Below are positions 47,762 through 55,384 of a stretch of 64,000 nt of DNA, in pieces (position 1 is the first letter of the stretch; each line of letters starts with the position of its first letter). The position numbers were made by a program, and so were the translations under genes. The notes beneath the pieces are model-generated. The model saw only the letters and a program-made list of their open reading frames with translations. It was not told where the DNA came from and made no database searches. This DNA comes from Sphingomonas caseinilytica. Lineage in GTDB: Bacteria; Pseudomonadota; Alphaproteobacteria; Sphingomonadales; Sphingomonadaceae. The stretch is from the NCBI RefSeq assembly GCF_023516455.1, contig NZ_JAMGBA010000002.1, positions 1,001,866 through 1,065,865 of the forward strand. The letters are read 5' to 3'.

Positions 47762-48034
47762 TTAAGGGCGGGACGGCGAGTCAATCCCAACCGGCGCCTG
47801 CGCATCCCGCTCCAGCGCTGCATCGAGCTGGGCGGGATCGATCACCAGCATCCGCGTCGATCCCGGGCTGTTCACATAGAAATAGGCTGCGGTGCGGCGA
47901 TAGCCGGTCCGGTCCGCGGCCAGTATCTCTTCTTCGTCGATCTCGACGTGATAGCTGCCGGCAGGCAGCTCGTCGACATCGCTGTTCAAGATGAACGGAC
48001 ATTGGAAAGTGATCGTGGATGTCCTGGTTCGCAT
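47762..48034 (-). CDS. Small conserved protein
   Basis: A 90-residue protein: TSTITFQCPFILNSDVDELP, then AGSYHVEIDEEEI and YFYVNSPGSTRMLVIDPAQL. The pattern of a beta-rich protein with acidic loops is common among small alphaproteobacterial proteins of unknown role. ATG at 48034. It lies between a YRYSNA-type gene upstream and the HWE kinase downstream on the same strand, suggesting one transcription unit. Confidence 0.65.
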   Translation of the reverse strand: MRTRTSTITFQCPFILNSDVDELPAGSYHVEIDEEEILAADRTGYRRTAAYFYVNSPGSTRMLVIDPAQLDAALERDAQAPVGIDSPSRP

Positions 48035-48074
48035 GTTAGCGGGATCCTGCAACAATCGGCACCGGAAACCGGCT

Positions 48075-48305
48075 TCAGACCAGTATCGCCGATCGCTTCG
48101 CGGCGGCAATCGCGTCTCTTGCGTTTGAATAGCGATAGCCACCCCAGTCGAACACCGTCAGCTGCACCGGCACGATGCCGTATCGCTTCAGCTCGATCTG
48201 CAGCTCGTCCGGCGCTGGCGTTCGGCGCGGCGCCATCGGACCGCCTTCATTCTCCCAGCGATCGGTTGATCCCCTGGAAGCGGAATGAGTAATGTCGGCG
48301 GTCAT
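48075..48305 (-). CDS. Small WENEGG/YRYSNA-DAIA family protein
   Basis: A 76-residue protein closely parallel to 42205-42414: STDRWENEGGPMAPRR near the start and LTVFDWGGYRYSNARDAIA near the end. GCAGGAG precedes the ATG at 48305 on this strand. It heads the small operon leading to the HWE kinase. Function unknown; the repeated motif in at least three genes of the region suggests a shared small-domain role. Confidence 0.75.
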   Translation of the reverse strand: MTADITHSASRGSTDRWENEGGPMAPRRTPAPDELQIELKRYGIVPVQLTVFDWGGYRYSNARDAIAAAKRSAILV

Positions 48306-48617
48306 CGCGGGTCTCCTGCTGCAAGCGGGAGCGCAGGTCTCTCAGCCACAGGTCGCTTACAATGGAAGGAATGCCTGTGATGAGTCGCTTATAACATGTT
48401 TGCTCGCTCCAGCCGGCATCGCTTTTGCTTTCATGCGCCCACTCCGGAAATGGGCTGATGCTAGACATTCAGCTCATGTCTGCTTTGGGTCGGATCCGGC
48501 CATTCCAAATCATCGTGAACGGACCGCAGGAATCGTGGTCTAGCAACCCGCCAGCGGACGGTCCGCTAACGGCCAAATGGTGCCGGCGCCCACGCGAGAT
48601 GAGCGCCGGCCGGGTAG
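48306..48617. other. Intergenic repeat-bearing region
   Basis: About 310 bases with no convincing gene. Degenerate copies of the accessory repeat are seen at 48476-48520 (TGTCTGCTTTGGGTCGGATCC) and the palindromic form AGCGGACGGTCCGCT at 48552-48566. It divides the small-protein operon from the tyrosine recombinase. Confidence 0.55.
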
Positions 48618-49247
48618 TCACACTTCAGTGGCCTCAGCCAAGGTGAGGGCGTCTTCAACCTCCACTCCCAAGTACCGGACTGTGGTCTCGATCTTCGAGT
48701 GCCCAAGCAGAATCTGCACTGCTCGCAGATTGCCAGTTTGCTTGTAGATCAGCGCAGCCTTGGTCCGTCGAAGAGAGTGAGTTCCGTAGTCCTCCTTCCG
48801 AAGCCCAATGCCACAGACCCACTCTTCAACCAGCCTCGAGTATTGGCGCGTGCTGAGATGGTCGAGGCGATCGACGCGGCTCGGGAAGGCGTAGTTTTCC
48901 AGCGAGCCGCCACGCCGATCCAGCCATGCGAGCAAGCTTGAACGGGCGGGTTCGAGCAGTTCGAACTGAACCGGCCGTTTCGTCTTCTGCTGGATGACCA
49001 TCGCGCGATTTCGAACGCGACCGCCCGATACAAGATCACCGATGCGGACCTTCACCAGATCGCAGCCGCGAAGTTTGCTGTCGATCGCCAAGTCGAAGAG
49101 CGCCCGGTCTCGCAGTCGATGCTCCCGATCGAGCATGAAGCGGATCTCCCAAATCTCCTTAGGTTTGAGCGGCCGCTTGGCCCCAAGCTTCTTTCCCGCG
49201 TTCCACGCTGGTCCTAGCTCAACTGGGTCAAATGACGAGTGTCCCAT
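48618..49247 (-). CDS. Small tyrosine recombinase/integrase
   Basis: A 209-residue phage-integrase-type recombinase. The catalytic residues are visible: Arg in SKLRGCDLVKVRI, His-x-x-Arg in THSLRRTKAALIY, His in LLGHSKIETTVRYLG and a Tyr in that last segment. It lacks a core DNA-binding N-terminal arm, so it is a minimal integrase. ATG at 49247 is preferred. No attachment sites were identified, and its flanks are the dispersed repeat, so it may be a lone relic or trans-acting enzyme rather than part of an intact island. Confidence 0.8.
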   Translation of the reverse strand: MGHSSFDPVELGPAWNAGKKLGAKRPLKPKEIWEIRFMLDREHRLRDRALFDLAIDSKLRGCDLVKVRIGDLVSGGRVRNRAMVIQQKTKRPVQFELLEPARSSLLAWLDRRGGSLENYAFPSRVDRLDHLSTRQYSRLVEEWVCGIGLRKEDYGTHSLRRTKAALIYKQTGNLRAVQILLGHSKIETTVRYLGVEVEDALTLAEATEV

Positions 49248-49301
49248 CGCCGTTCTCCGTTGGCCGGAATTGGCCTGCGGGAAAAACGAGCTGCACGACC
49301 A

Positions 49302-49362
49302 CATTGGCCGGAAGCGGACAGTCCGCTTGTGGTGGCTTTCGACCCATTCCGGACAAAAGCAT
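49302..49362. repeat. Accessory-region repeat copy with palindrome
   Basis: Contains AGCGGACAGTCCGCT (49313-49327) followed by GGCTTTCGACCCATTCCGGACAAAA, matching the dispersed consensus on the same strand. It lies between the recombinase and the histidine kinase at 49376. Confidence 0.6.
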
Positions 49363-49375
49363 TATGGCGGCAATG

Positions 49376-50542
49376 CTACCGGAGCGCGAGGTCCCCGACC
49401 GTACGGAGTGGCGGGAATCTTGGCACGCTTGCTATAATGATCGTGCCGGGCGAGTGGCTTTTCACTGCAAGCCGCCCACCGAGGTCAACGAGGCGTTCCC
49501 GCATACCCGGCAACCCAACTCCATGATGGACAAGTGGCGAGATTCCAATGCCATTATCCAATACGACTACGTGGGCCATTGACCTGCGAACAAAGAGGCC
49601 GACATCGACCTTTGTTGCGTGTGCATGGCGATAAATATTGGATAGGGCTTCTTGAATGATGCGGTAAATTGCGGCCTCTCCTGGACGCCAAATTCCGTCT
49701 GCGGTTCCGTCAATGCGGAAAGATGTTGTCAGCCCTGTACGACGCTCGAAACCTGCAGTGAGCGCTTTCAGTGCCTCACGCAGACCTACTTCTTCGAGTA
49801 TCGGCGGATGTGCCAGGAAGGAGATCGATCGGATCTCCCGGAGCGTCTCGCTAAGTAGGTGTTCCAACTCATCGACGATGTCGAGCGTCTGCTTGGATTT
49901 CTGCGTGCGCTTAAGCCGTCCGAGACCGAGGCCCAGGCTTGCCAACAGTTGCAACGTCGAGTCATGCACGTCGCGGGCGACGCGACGTCGTTCCTCTGCT
50001 TGCCCCTCGATCATTGATTGAGCGAACCCTTCGCGAAGGCGGCGCAACTTTACGAGTTCGGATACATCGGAACGAGTGACAATCGCGAACGTGCGACCTT
50101 CAATCTGAAGGCGATTTATGGTCAGCTGGAAGGTGCGACCTTCCCATCGGTCGTTTCCGTCATAGAGGTAATGGCAAGTGTCACATAAGCCAGCGTCTAT
50201 CTGCTTTATGCCTTCGACCGCTGGACGCGCGGCGTTATGGCCCTCGTCGGCCCTCTCCTTGCAAAATTCGAAGTAGTTTGTGCCGGGGCGTAGCGCGTCA
50301 TAGCCATAAAGCGCCGCTGTCTTTGACCACGCCTGGTTGACGGCAATTAGAACCCAGTGCTCATCGACGAGGCCAATCTGCTCAGGCAGCGCGTCAATTA
50401 ACTGTTGGAAGCCAGAGATAAAAGGAAGCTTCTCTAGGCGCTCGCCTGAACTGGCGGCGACTACCGTTTGCCTCTTGGCGAAATCCGCGGTCCGGGCCGC
50501 TGATGCCATCACGCTTGAACTGTTGTCGGCAAGCGATTTCAT
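49376..50542 (-). CDS. PAS-HisKA_3 (NarL-type) sensor histidine kinase
   Basis: A 388-residue cytoplasmic histidine kinase of the HisKA_3 family. A PAS-like segment (about 45-160; LPEQIGLVDEHWVLIAVNQA) is followed by EERRRVARDVHDSTLQLLAS with phospho-acceptor His193. The ATPase domain shows EALSNIYRHA and DNGIG. These kinases pair with NarL/LuxR response regulators. GGAGGGG six bases before the ATG at 50542 supports this start over the longer frame to 50857. No membrane helices. No cognate regulator is adjacent. Confidence 0.85.
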   Translation of the reverse strand: MKSLADNSSSVMASAARTADFAKRQTVVAASSGERLEKLPFISGFQQLIDALPEQIGLVDEHWVLIAVNQAWSKTAALYGYDALRPGTNYFEFCKERADEGHNAARPAVEGIKQIDAGLCDTCHYLYDGNDRWEGRTFQLTINRLQIEGRTFAIVTRSDVSELVKLRRLREGFAQSMIEGQAEERRRVARDVHDSTLQLLASLGLGLGRLKRTQKSKQTLDIVDELEHLLSETLREIRSISFLAHPPILEEVGLREALKALTAGFERRTGLTTSFRIDGTADGIWRPGEAAIYRIIQEALSNIYRHAHATKVDVGLFVRRSMAHVVVLDNGIGISPLVHHGVGLPGMRERLVDLGGRLAVKSHSPGTIIIASVPRFPPLRTVGDLALR

Positions 50543-50833
50543 ACCGCCCCTCCGGATTAGCGCATACTCGGGCTCGGCCTTACCCTTAGGGGATAGCATG
50601 GTTGCCCATTTAAATAGAGTCCATTGCATTGGGAGAATTACCACGTGGAGATCTCCTCCAGACTTTCCCTGCAAATCAAGAATAGAACTGATGTTGCTCG
50701 CCAAGGTGAACTGGCAATTGCGTTTGAGTGTACGGAGGGATGATGACGCCAAAGCATCCTCATGTGGATGATAGGCCGTGTCCGGTATCTCAGGTACCTT
50801 TCCGTCGCATGTAGCATTTCGCGTGCTGTCTAA
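50543..50833. other. Upstream region of HisKA_3 kinase
   Basis: About 290 bases without an assigned gene. The kinase frame stays open to 50857, but the ribosome site at 50542 makes this upstream leader. It ends where a plus-strand open frame begins after a TAA at 50831. No promoter was identified with confidence. Confidence 0.45.
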
Positions 50834-50860
50834 CGGAAACCGCAAGTCTGGGGGCATACC

Positions 50861-51067
50861 ATCAAGGACCGGGATATTTCGGCCGATATCGAGGCGCTGG
50901 CTAGAATTGCCGCAAGGCTTGCCGGGCGAGACCCCGATGAACGTCTGACAGTCAGACTAGCGGAAGTGACCGCCTTCAGTGGCGCAGTTTGGCGTTACCC
51001 GGATTTTGTGAAGCGCGCCGAAGCTGCTTACGAAATACTTCGGAGCGATCGCGCGCCTAGTTCCTAG
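50861..51067 (+). CDS. Small protein with apparent non-canonical start
   Basis: A reading frame of 68 residues with coherent protein character: RDISADIEALARIAARLAGR, LTVRLAEVTAFSGAVWRY and FVKRAEAAYEILRS. After a TAA at 50831 no ATG, GTG or TTG precedes a GTG far inside. TGGGGG sits six bases before an ATC at 50861, so ATC may be the start, or the start was lost by mutation. The repeat copy at 51066-51096 overlaps its stop. Confidence 0.4.
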   Translation: MKDRDISADIEALARIAARLAGRDPDERLTVRLAEVTAFSGAVWRYPDFVKRAEAAYEILRSDRAPSS

Positions 51068-51096
51068 TGTCCGCTTTCCACCCATTGCGGTCATTT
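51066..51096. repeat. Accessory-region dispersed repeat, best conserved copy
   Basis: GTGTCCGCTTTCCACCCATT followed by GCGGTCATTT, the clearest copy of the family. Further copies, in both orientations, lie at 40051, 45050, 49302, 52821, 53516, 63863 and 63945, with weaker ones elsewhere. Confidence 0.7.
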
Positions 51097-51253
51097 GAGC
51101 CGCTGGCGAAACACGTCGTTCGATACCGGTCCAATGGATCGGGTCCTCCGCTCTGCTCCGGACTGCCGAGTGCGTCTGCCCGCGAAAAAGCCTCGCCCAA
51201 TCATTGGACCTCGGCGCCCCCGAGTTAGCAGGAGCGCCGATCCATTTTTTAGC

Positions 51254-51472
51254 TCACGCGCGAACCGTGTTGTTACGCGTACCTTCACCTCCGAACAGCG
51301 GAATGAGCTGAAACAGCGCGGATAGCCCGACGAGCGAGTATACTAGCCGGCTAAGCACGCTCATTTCGCCGAAGATCGCAGCCACCAGGTCGAAGTTGAA
51401 AAGGCCCACGAGGCCCCAATTGAGGCCGCCAACGATCAGCAGCAGCAGCGTTACCTTGTTCAGAACGGTCAC
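51254..51472 (-). CDS. DUF378 family membrane protein
   Basis: A 72-residue two-helix protein of the DUF378 family: MTVLNKVTLLLLIVGGLNWG, GLVGLFNFDLVAAIFG and LSRLVYSLVGLSALFQLIPL. The pattern GGLNWGLVG with FDLVA is diagnostic for the family. Function unknown; members occur in many bacteria. It lies 69 bases downstream of the fasciclin gene on the same strand with a hairpin (51501-51531) between. Confidence 0.85.
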   Translation of the reverse strand: MTVLNKVTLLLLIVGGLNWGLVGLFNFDLVAAIFGEMSVLSRLVYSLVGLSALFQLIPLFGGEGTRNNTVRA

Positions 51473-51500
51473 CGGAAATCTCCTAAGCTTGAAAAGGTGA

Positions 51501-51531
51501 GCCGGCCGCCAGCCGGTCAGCGGCGGCCGGC
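51501..51531 (-). terminator. Hairpin between fasciclin and DUF378 genes
   Basis: GCCGGCCGC (51501-51509) and GCGGCCGGC (51523-51531) form a strong 9-bp stem. On the minus strand a short CTTTT follows. It may reduce read-through from fasciclin to DUF378. Confidence 0.5.
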
Positions 51532-51541
51532 GTGGACGCCG

Positions 51542-52075
51542 TCACATGGGGAGAGACACTGCGTCCGTAACGTGAATCACGCCATTTGATTGAACGAGGT
51601 CGGCTGCAGTGACGTTGGCACTGCCACCGGCGGCGTCGGTGATCAGCACCGAGCTGCCCGACAGGCTGGCGGTGAGGGTGCCACCCTGGACAGTGGTCAG
51701 CGTGGCCTTGCCGCCGTTCTTGCCGATCAGGTCGACCAACTGGGAGGACGTCACCTTGCCCGGGACGACGTGATAGGTCAGCACGGCGCGCAGTTGGTCG
51801 CGGTTGGCGGGTTGCAGCAGATTATCGACGGTGCCGGCCGGGAGCTTGGCAAAGGCCGCGTCGGTCGGCGCGAAGACGGTGAACGGACCGCCGCTCGCCA
51901 GCGTGTCCACGAGGCCGGCCGCCTTGACGGCCGCGACAAGCGTCGCGTGATCCTTGGACTTCATCGCGGCGGCGACGAGGTTGCCCTTGGTGCCGCTCCC
52001 GGCGGACGCCGCAGCAGGCAAGATGGCAATCGCCGTCGCGGCAGCGAGCGCCAGCATTTTGGGGGTGTTGAACAT
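51542..52075 (-). CDS. Exported fasciclin-domain protein
   Basis: A 177-residue protein with signal peptide (LALAAATAIAILPAAASA) and one FAS1 domain: LVAAVKAAGLVDTLASGGPF, TVFAPTDAAFAKLPAGTVDN and LTYHVVPGKVTSSQLVDL, the last being the family's H2-like motif. FAS1 proteins mediate adhesion or bind cell-wall polymers. ATG at 52075 has AGGAG seven bases upstream. It lies 89 bases after the LOV-LuxR gene on the same strand, so light control is possible. Confidence 0.88.
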   Translation of the reverse strand: MFNTPKMLALAAATAIAILPAAASAGSGTKGNLVAAAMKSKDHATLVAAVKAAGLVDTLASGGPFTVFAPTDAAFAKLPAGTVDNLLQPANRDQLRAVLTYHVVPGKVTSSQLVDLIGKNGGKATLTTVQGGTLTASLSGSSVLITDAAGGSANVTAADLVQSNGVIHVTDAVSLPM

Positions 52076-52164
52076 GGGTAAGCTCCTGTCTTCTCCCACA
52101 CGGGGAGTTGGTTCAGGAGTTAGGAGCGTGGGCCTGCCGTCTCCATACGGTCTTTAGGCTGCAT

Positions 52165-52770
52165 CTAGAGGCCGGCCTCGACCGCGATCCGGATTGCGTC
52201 CGCCGAGGTGGCGACGCCAAGCTGCTCAAGCAGCAGCGCCCGGTGCATCTTGACCGTCTTCTCGCTGATCTTGAGCTCCCAGGCGATTTGCTTATTGAGC
52301 AGCCCGCTCGCCATCAGCCCGAGTACCTGGCGGCGGCGTTGCGGGAGCGATTTGACCAGCGACACCGCGCGAGATCGGTTGGCCTCGAAAATCGACGGGG
52401 AGTCAGACCCAAGGTCGACTTGCGAGCCAAGGAACCATGCCAGATTGCCGTCCTCGTCGAACAAGGGGCTGACCAGCACCGCGTTGCGGAATGGGCTGCC
52501 GTCCTGGCGATAGTTCAGGATATCGACGAGCACGGGTCGGCGAGAGCCGATCGCGCTGCGTATCCGGTCGGTGATCCACGGTTCGGTGAGCTCGCCGGCC
52601 AGGAAGCGGCAGTTGCGGCCGACGATGTCGCCCTCCGAATAGCCGGTCAGCGCACAGAAGGCTGGGTTCGCCGCCTCGAGTGGATTGTCCGTCCGGCGAG
52701 GGTTGCTGATGACTGTAGCGATCGGGCTAAGGCCGATGCTGTCGAATAGCTGATCGTTCGCAACAGGCAT
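52165..52770 (-). CDS. LOV-LuxR photoreceptor transcription factor (EL222-like)
   Basis: A 201-residue protein combining an N-terminal LOV domain with a LuxR helix-turn-helix, the architecture of the blue-light regulator EL222. The LOV photoactive site GRNCRFLAG has the flavin-adduct Cys54; the usual Gln after Leu is Ala here. Asn86, Asn96 and Gln117 fit flavin contacts. The HTH is SLPQRRRQVLGLMASGLLNK to ISEKTVKMHRALLLEQLGVA. In light it would dimerise and bind DNA. The downstream fasciclin and DUF378 genes are possible targets. Confidence 0.9.
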   Translation of the reverse strand: MPVANDQLFDSIGLSPIATVISNPRRTDNPLEAANPAFCALTGYSEGDIVGRNCRFLAGELTEPWITDRIRSAIGSRRPVLVDILNYRQDGSPFRNAVLVSPLFDEDGNLAWFLGSQVDLGSDSPSIFEANRSRAVSLVKSLPQRRRQVLGLMASGLLNKQIAWELKISEKTVKMHRALLLEQLGVATSADAIRIAVEAGL

Positions 52771-53058
52771 CTACGGATGCTACTCGGTCACAGACGAATG
52801 CGCGAGACCTGGCACCCTGTTATGGCCAATTTCGACCCATATCGGACACAACCAGAGGCACGCAGGACGGGTACAGAGCAATGGGAACCTATCGTGGTCG
52901 GCCAAGTTATCGCGCCGACACTGGCTTGTGCTCGATCGGATTGGTTAGTGACACGCCACACTAAGTCATCTACCCGACACTAGCAGTGCCATAACCCCTT
53001 CATTTCAAATAATAATTCTGCCAAAGTGCACATGTACTGAGTACGCCGTGGGGGGTGA

Positions 53059-53508
53059 ATGACCGTGGAACTTGACGAAGTGGATTATTATCGGCGCCGC
53101 GAACAAGACCAGCGACAATTGGCCGATCAGACTAGTTCCCAATCGATCCGAAACCTCCATTTGGATATGGCCGATCGCTATCGCGAAATGGCCCAAGAGG
53201 CCCAGCTCAAGCAAACTGGACAGGATCAGGACCGCCCACCACCCGATGACGCCGCGGTTTCGCCCCGGACGCTCTATTACTTCCATTTATGTGACGGATC
53301 AGATCGCTTGTTGGACATTGAAGGCCAGGAGTTGCCAGATCTCAACGCTGCCAAAGAGTTCGCACTGCACTGTGCACGGGATACCCTCAGCCATGAAATG
53401 AAGGATGGGCTTTTAAACCTTCGCTTGCGGCTCGACGTAGCGAATGCGGCCGGCGCAGTTGTCCATACATTGCCCCTTGAAGAAGCCTTCAAGGTTATAA
53501 AACGCTAG
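53059..53508 (+). CDS. Two-module protein ending in DUF6894
   Basis: A 149-residue protein. Residues about 8-50 form a helical module (YYRRREQDQRQLADQTSSQS, LHLDMADRYREMAQEA) that matches the N-terminal half of the protein at 41397. Residues about 72-147 match DUF6894 (TLYYFHLCDGSDRLLDIEGQ, NAAKEFALHCARDTLS, LRLDVANAAGAVVHTL). DUF6894 proteins are widespread in alphaproteobacteria and unstudied. GGGGGGTGA precedes the ATG. Confidence 0.75.
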   Translation: MTVELDEVDYYRRREQDQRQLADQTSSQSIRNLHLDMADRYREMAQEAQLKQTGQDQDRPPPDDAAVSPRTLYYFHLCDGSDRLLDIEGQELPDLNAAKEFALHCARDTLSHEMKDGLLNLRLRLDVANAAGAVVHTLPLEEAFKVIKR

Positions 53509-53515
53509 CGAATGC

Positions 53516-53547
53516 AAAGTCCGCAATGGATGGAAAGCGGACATTAG
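53516..53547. repeat. Accessory-region repeat copy
   Basis: Reverse-orientation copy: AAGTCCGCAATGGATGGAAA then GCGGACATTAG. It lies between the DUF6894 gene and the glutathione transferase. Confidence 0.65.
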
Positions 53548-53578
53548 CATTCATCCGCAAAGTGCTTACGCTTGCAAG

Positions 53579-54205
53579 CTATGCGTAAGCGTAAGGGCCG
53601 CCGCGGGCGAGCGAGGCATTGTAAGCTGGTCGCGAGTGGATGCGATCTAGCCACCGGATGAGATTCGGCCGCGATCCATCGAGGCCTGCCCGGTGGCGCG
53701 CGGTCTCCAGCGGAAAGCTCATCATGATGTCGGCGGCCGTAAATTGGTCACCGGCAAACCACTCACGGCCTGAAAGCTCGGCCTCAAGATAGTCGAGATG
53801 CTGGTTGAGCATCGCCTGCACTTTCGGATGGGCCGGTCGACCGAGCAGTCCCAATCGACGGATAACCAGCATGACAAGCAGCCACGGCATGAGCGAGCCC
53901 TCGCTATAATGGAGGAAGGTACGATAGCGTTGTGAAGCTTGAGGTTCCTGGGGCGGACCCAGCCGCCCTTCCGCCTTTTCCACCAAGTAATCGATGATCG
54001 CGCCCGTCTCGACGACTATCGTGCCGTTATCCTCGATGATGGGCGATTTGCCGAGAGGATGAATGAGCTTCAGCTCCGGGGGAGCGAGCATTGTCTTGCG
54101 ATCACGCTCGTACCTTTTGACGTCGTAGCTAATGCCGAGCTCTTCCAGGAGCCAGAGGACGCGCTGCGAACGGCTGTTTTCAAGATGATGGACAATGAGG
54201 GTCAT
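53579..54205 (-). CDS. Glutathione S-transferase family protein
   Basis: A 208-residue two-domain GST. N-terminal thioredoxin-like domain: LIVHHLENSRSQRVLWLLEE (Ser of NSRSQR is the usual glutathione-activating position), LIHPLGKSPIIEDNG with the cis-Pro. C-terminal all-helical domain: YFHL-type FLHYSEGSLMPWLLV, WFAGDQFTAADIMMSFPLET. Sequence does not tell whether it detoxifies, transports or acts in stress. Downstream is the MarC gene on the same strand. Confidence 0.88.
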   Translation of the reverse strand: MTLIVHHLENSRSQRVLWLLEELGISYDVKRYERDRKTMLAPPELKLIHPLGKSPIIEDNGTIVVETGAIIDYLVEKAEGRLGPPQEPQASQRYRTFLHYSEGSLMPWLLVMLVIRRLGLLGRPAHPKVQAMLNQHLDYLEAELSGREWFAGDQFTAADIMMSFPLETARHRAGLDGSRPNLIRWLDRIHSRPAYNASLARGGPYAYA

Positions 54206-54313
54206 GCCGGTCGCCTGACTCTCAACCGCGCAGAGGTCAATAGATCCTTGGCCTTCCGGCCAATGGCAGCTTTGGGTGGAAAGCCCACTCTAGGAAGTTG
54301 ACCCCATCGGGTC

Positions 54314-54964
54314 TCAGACGTGGTGGATTCCGAAAAAGTCGCTGATGCCCGTCAGCAAAAACTGCATGCCTATGCAGATTAGGAGAAAACCGAAAATTCT
54401 GGTCATGGCATCTATGCCGCTGGGCCCAAGATAACGGACCATCGAGCCCGCCACGCGCAGCACCAGGAAACAAAGCGTGAGCGTCAACGCCATTCCGAGG
54501 ATGACTGCGACGTAAATCGTGCGCCAGTCTTCCGGTCGGATGCTCCGGATTTGAGCCGCGGCACTTAGGACGACGGAAATTGAGCCGGGACCCGCCAGGC
54601 TCGGCATGGCCAACGGCGTAAAGGATATATCTACTTGGCCCTTTTGGGGGTCGCTGGCTGAAGAGCCCGGCGACCAGGCCTGAGGAAATAACATGCGAAA
54701 GCCTATGGCCGAAATGATCAGGCCGCCAGCAACGCGGATTCCGGGGACCGAGATCCGGAAGAAATCGATGATGGCCCCACCTAGCAACAGGAACACCGCC
54801 AGGATCCAGAAAGCGTAGATGCAGCCTTTGAGGGCCTGGCGCTGCCTCTCTTTGTTGTCGAAACCGCTGGTGAGCGCGATGAACAGGGGCGCAGTGCTGA
54901 ACGGGTTCGTAATCGGCAGCAAGGCACCGATCGTTAGCGCAATCGCTTCAATGAAGATCTCGAT
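54314..54964 (-). CDS. MarC family membrane protein, start codon unclear
   Basis: A MarC/SNARE-like integral membrane protein of about 216 residues: IFIEAIALTIGALLPITNPF at the start, SVPGIRVAGGLIISAIGFRM, MPSLAGPGSISVVLS and SGIDAMTRIFGFLLICIGMQ. Family members usually begin M-E-(I/L)-F-I-E-A. Here that position is ATC (54964), with GGAG seven bases before it; the only conventional start nearby is TTG at 54922, which would cut off the first helix. Either ATC initiates or the start is mutated. MarC function is unresolved. Confidence 0.72.
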   Translation of the reverse strand: MEIFIEAIALTIGALLPITNPFSTAPLFIALTSGFDNKERQRQALKGCIYAFWILAVFLLLGGAIIDFFRISVPGIRVAGGLIISAIGFRMLFPQAWSPGSSASDPQKGQVDISFTPLAMPSLAGPGSISVVLSAAAQIRSIRPEDWRTIYVAVILGMALTLTLCFLVLRVAGSMVRYLGPSGIDAMTRIFGFLLICIGMQFLLTGISDFFGIHHV

Positions 54965-55384
54965 TGGCCGTCTCCATCCGTCGCCCGGCGACAGACTCCA
55001 GGGTTGTGTTTCATCGAATTGAACGCGCCGCCGCGATTAGATGTGCCCGCGTTCATCCGACTGCCTTCACGACGCATCGCAATTTTTTGGACCTCATTAG
55101 GTCGAAACAGACGCCAGACTGATGGCAACTTTGGGTCGTTAGCGGCCGTAAGCGGACTGTCTGCTATCGGCCAAAAGTGGCCGTAAGCCCTTTCCGGTCC
55201 AGCCGAGTCACCCAAGCGCAACAGGTGCGAGATTACTGCGCTGGGCCCCAGTTTCCGCTTGGCATGAGTTGTTAACTTTTTAATAGCAACTGCCGTTCTT
55301 AAGGTCGGGTGAAAGCTTGAGAACAGGTGCACAGCTTGTGCCTGTTTGTTGCGTGGGGCGTAGCCCCTTTTTTGTGAGGGGTTC
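54965..55384. other. Intergenic region upstream of TPS operon
   Basis: 420 bases without a gene. Accessory-repeat copies lie around 55127-55190 (AGCGGACTGTCTGCT form). An AT-rich GTTAACTTTTTAATAG block at 55271-55286 may hold a promoter, followed by the structured leader at 55322-55384. The TTAA spacing (4 bases) does not match a CtrA box. Confidence 0.5.
55322..55384 (+). promoter_or_regulatory. TPS operon leader with terminator-like hairpin before the ribosome site
   Basis: AACAGG...CCTGTT forms one hairpin (about 55322-55347). GGGGC (55355-55359) and GCCCC (55363-55367) around GTA form a second, followed by T6 (55368-55373), a complete Rho-independent terminator. Only 11 bases later the tpsB ATG (55385) begins, and AGGGG (55377-55381) is its ribosome site. 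CCCCT at 55364-55368 could instead pair with that AGGGG. Two exclusive folds imply attenuation or a riboswitch-like control. Confidence 0.6.

Noticed and set aside
48618..49247. An integrated phage or island associated with the recombinase.
   Set aside because: There is no tRNA target, no direct repeat pair that I can see and no phage structural or replication genes nearby.
55269..55302. TTAA-rich block as a CtrA binding site.
   Set aside because: TTAA half-sites are 4 or about 15 bases apart, not the 7-base spacing required.
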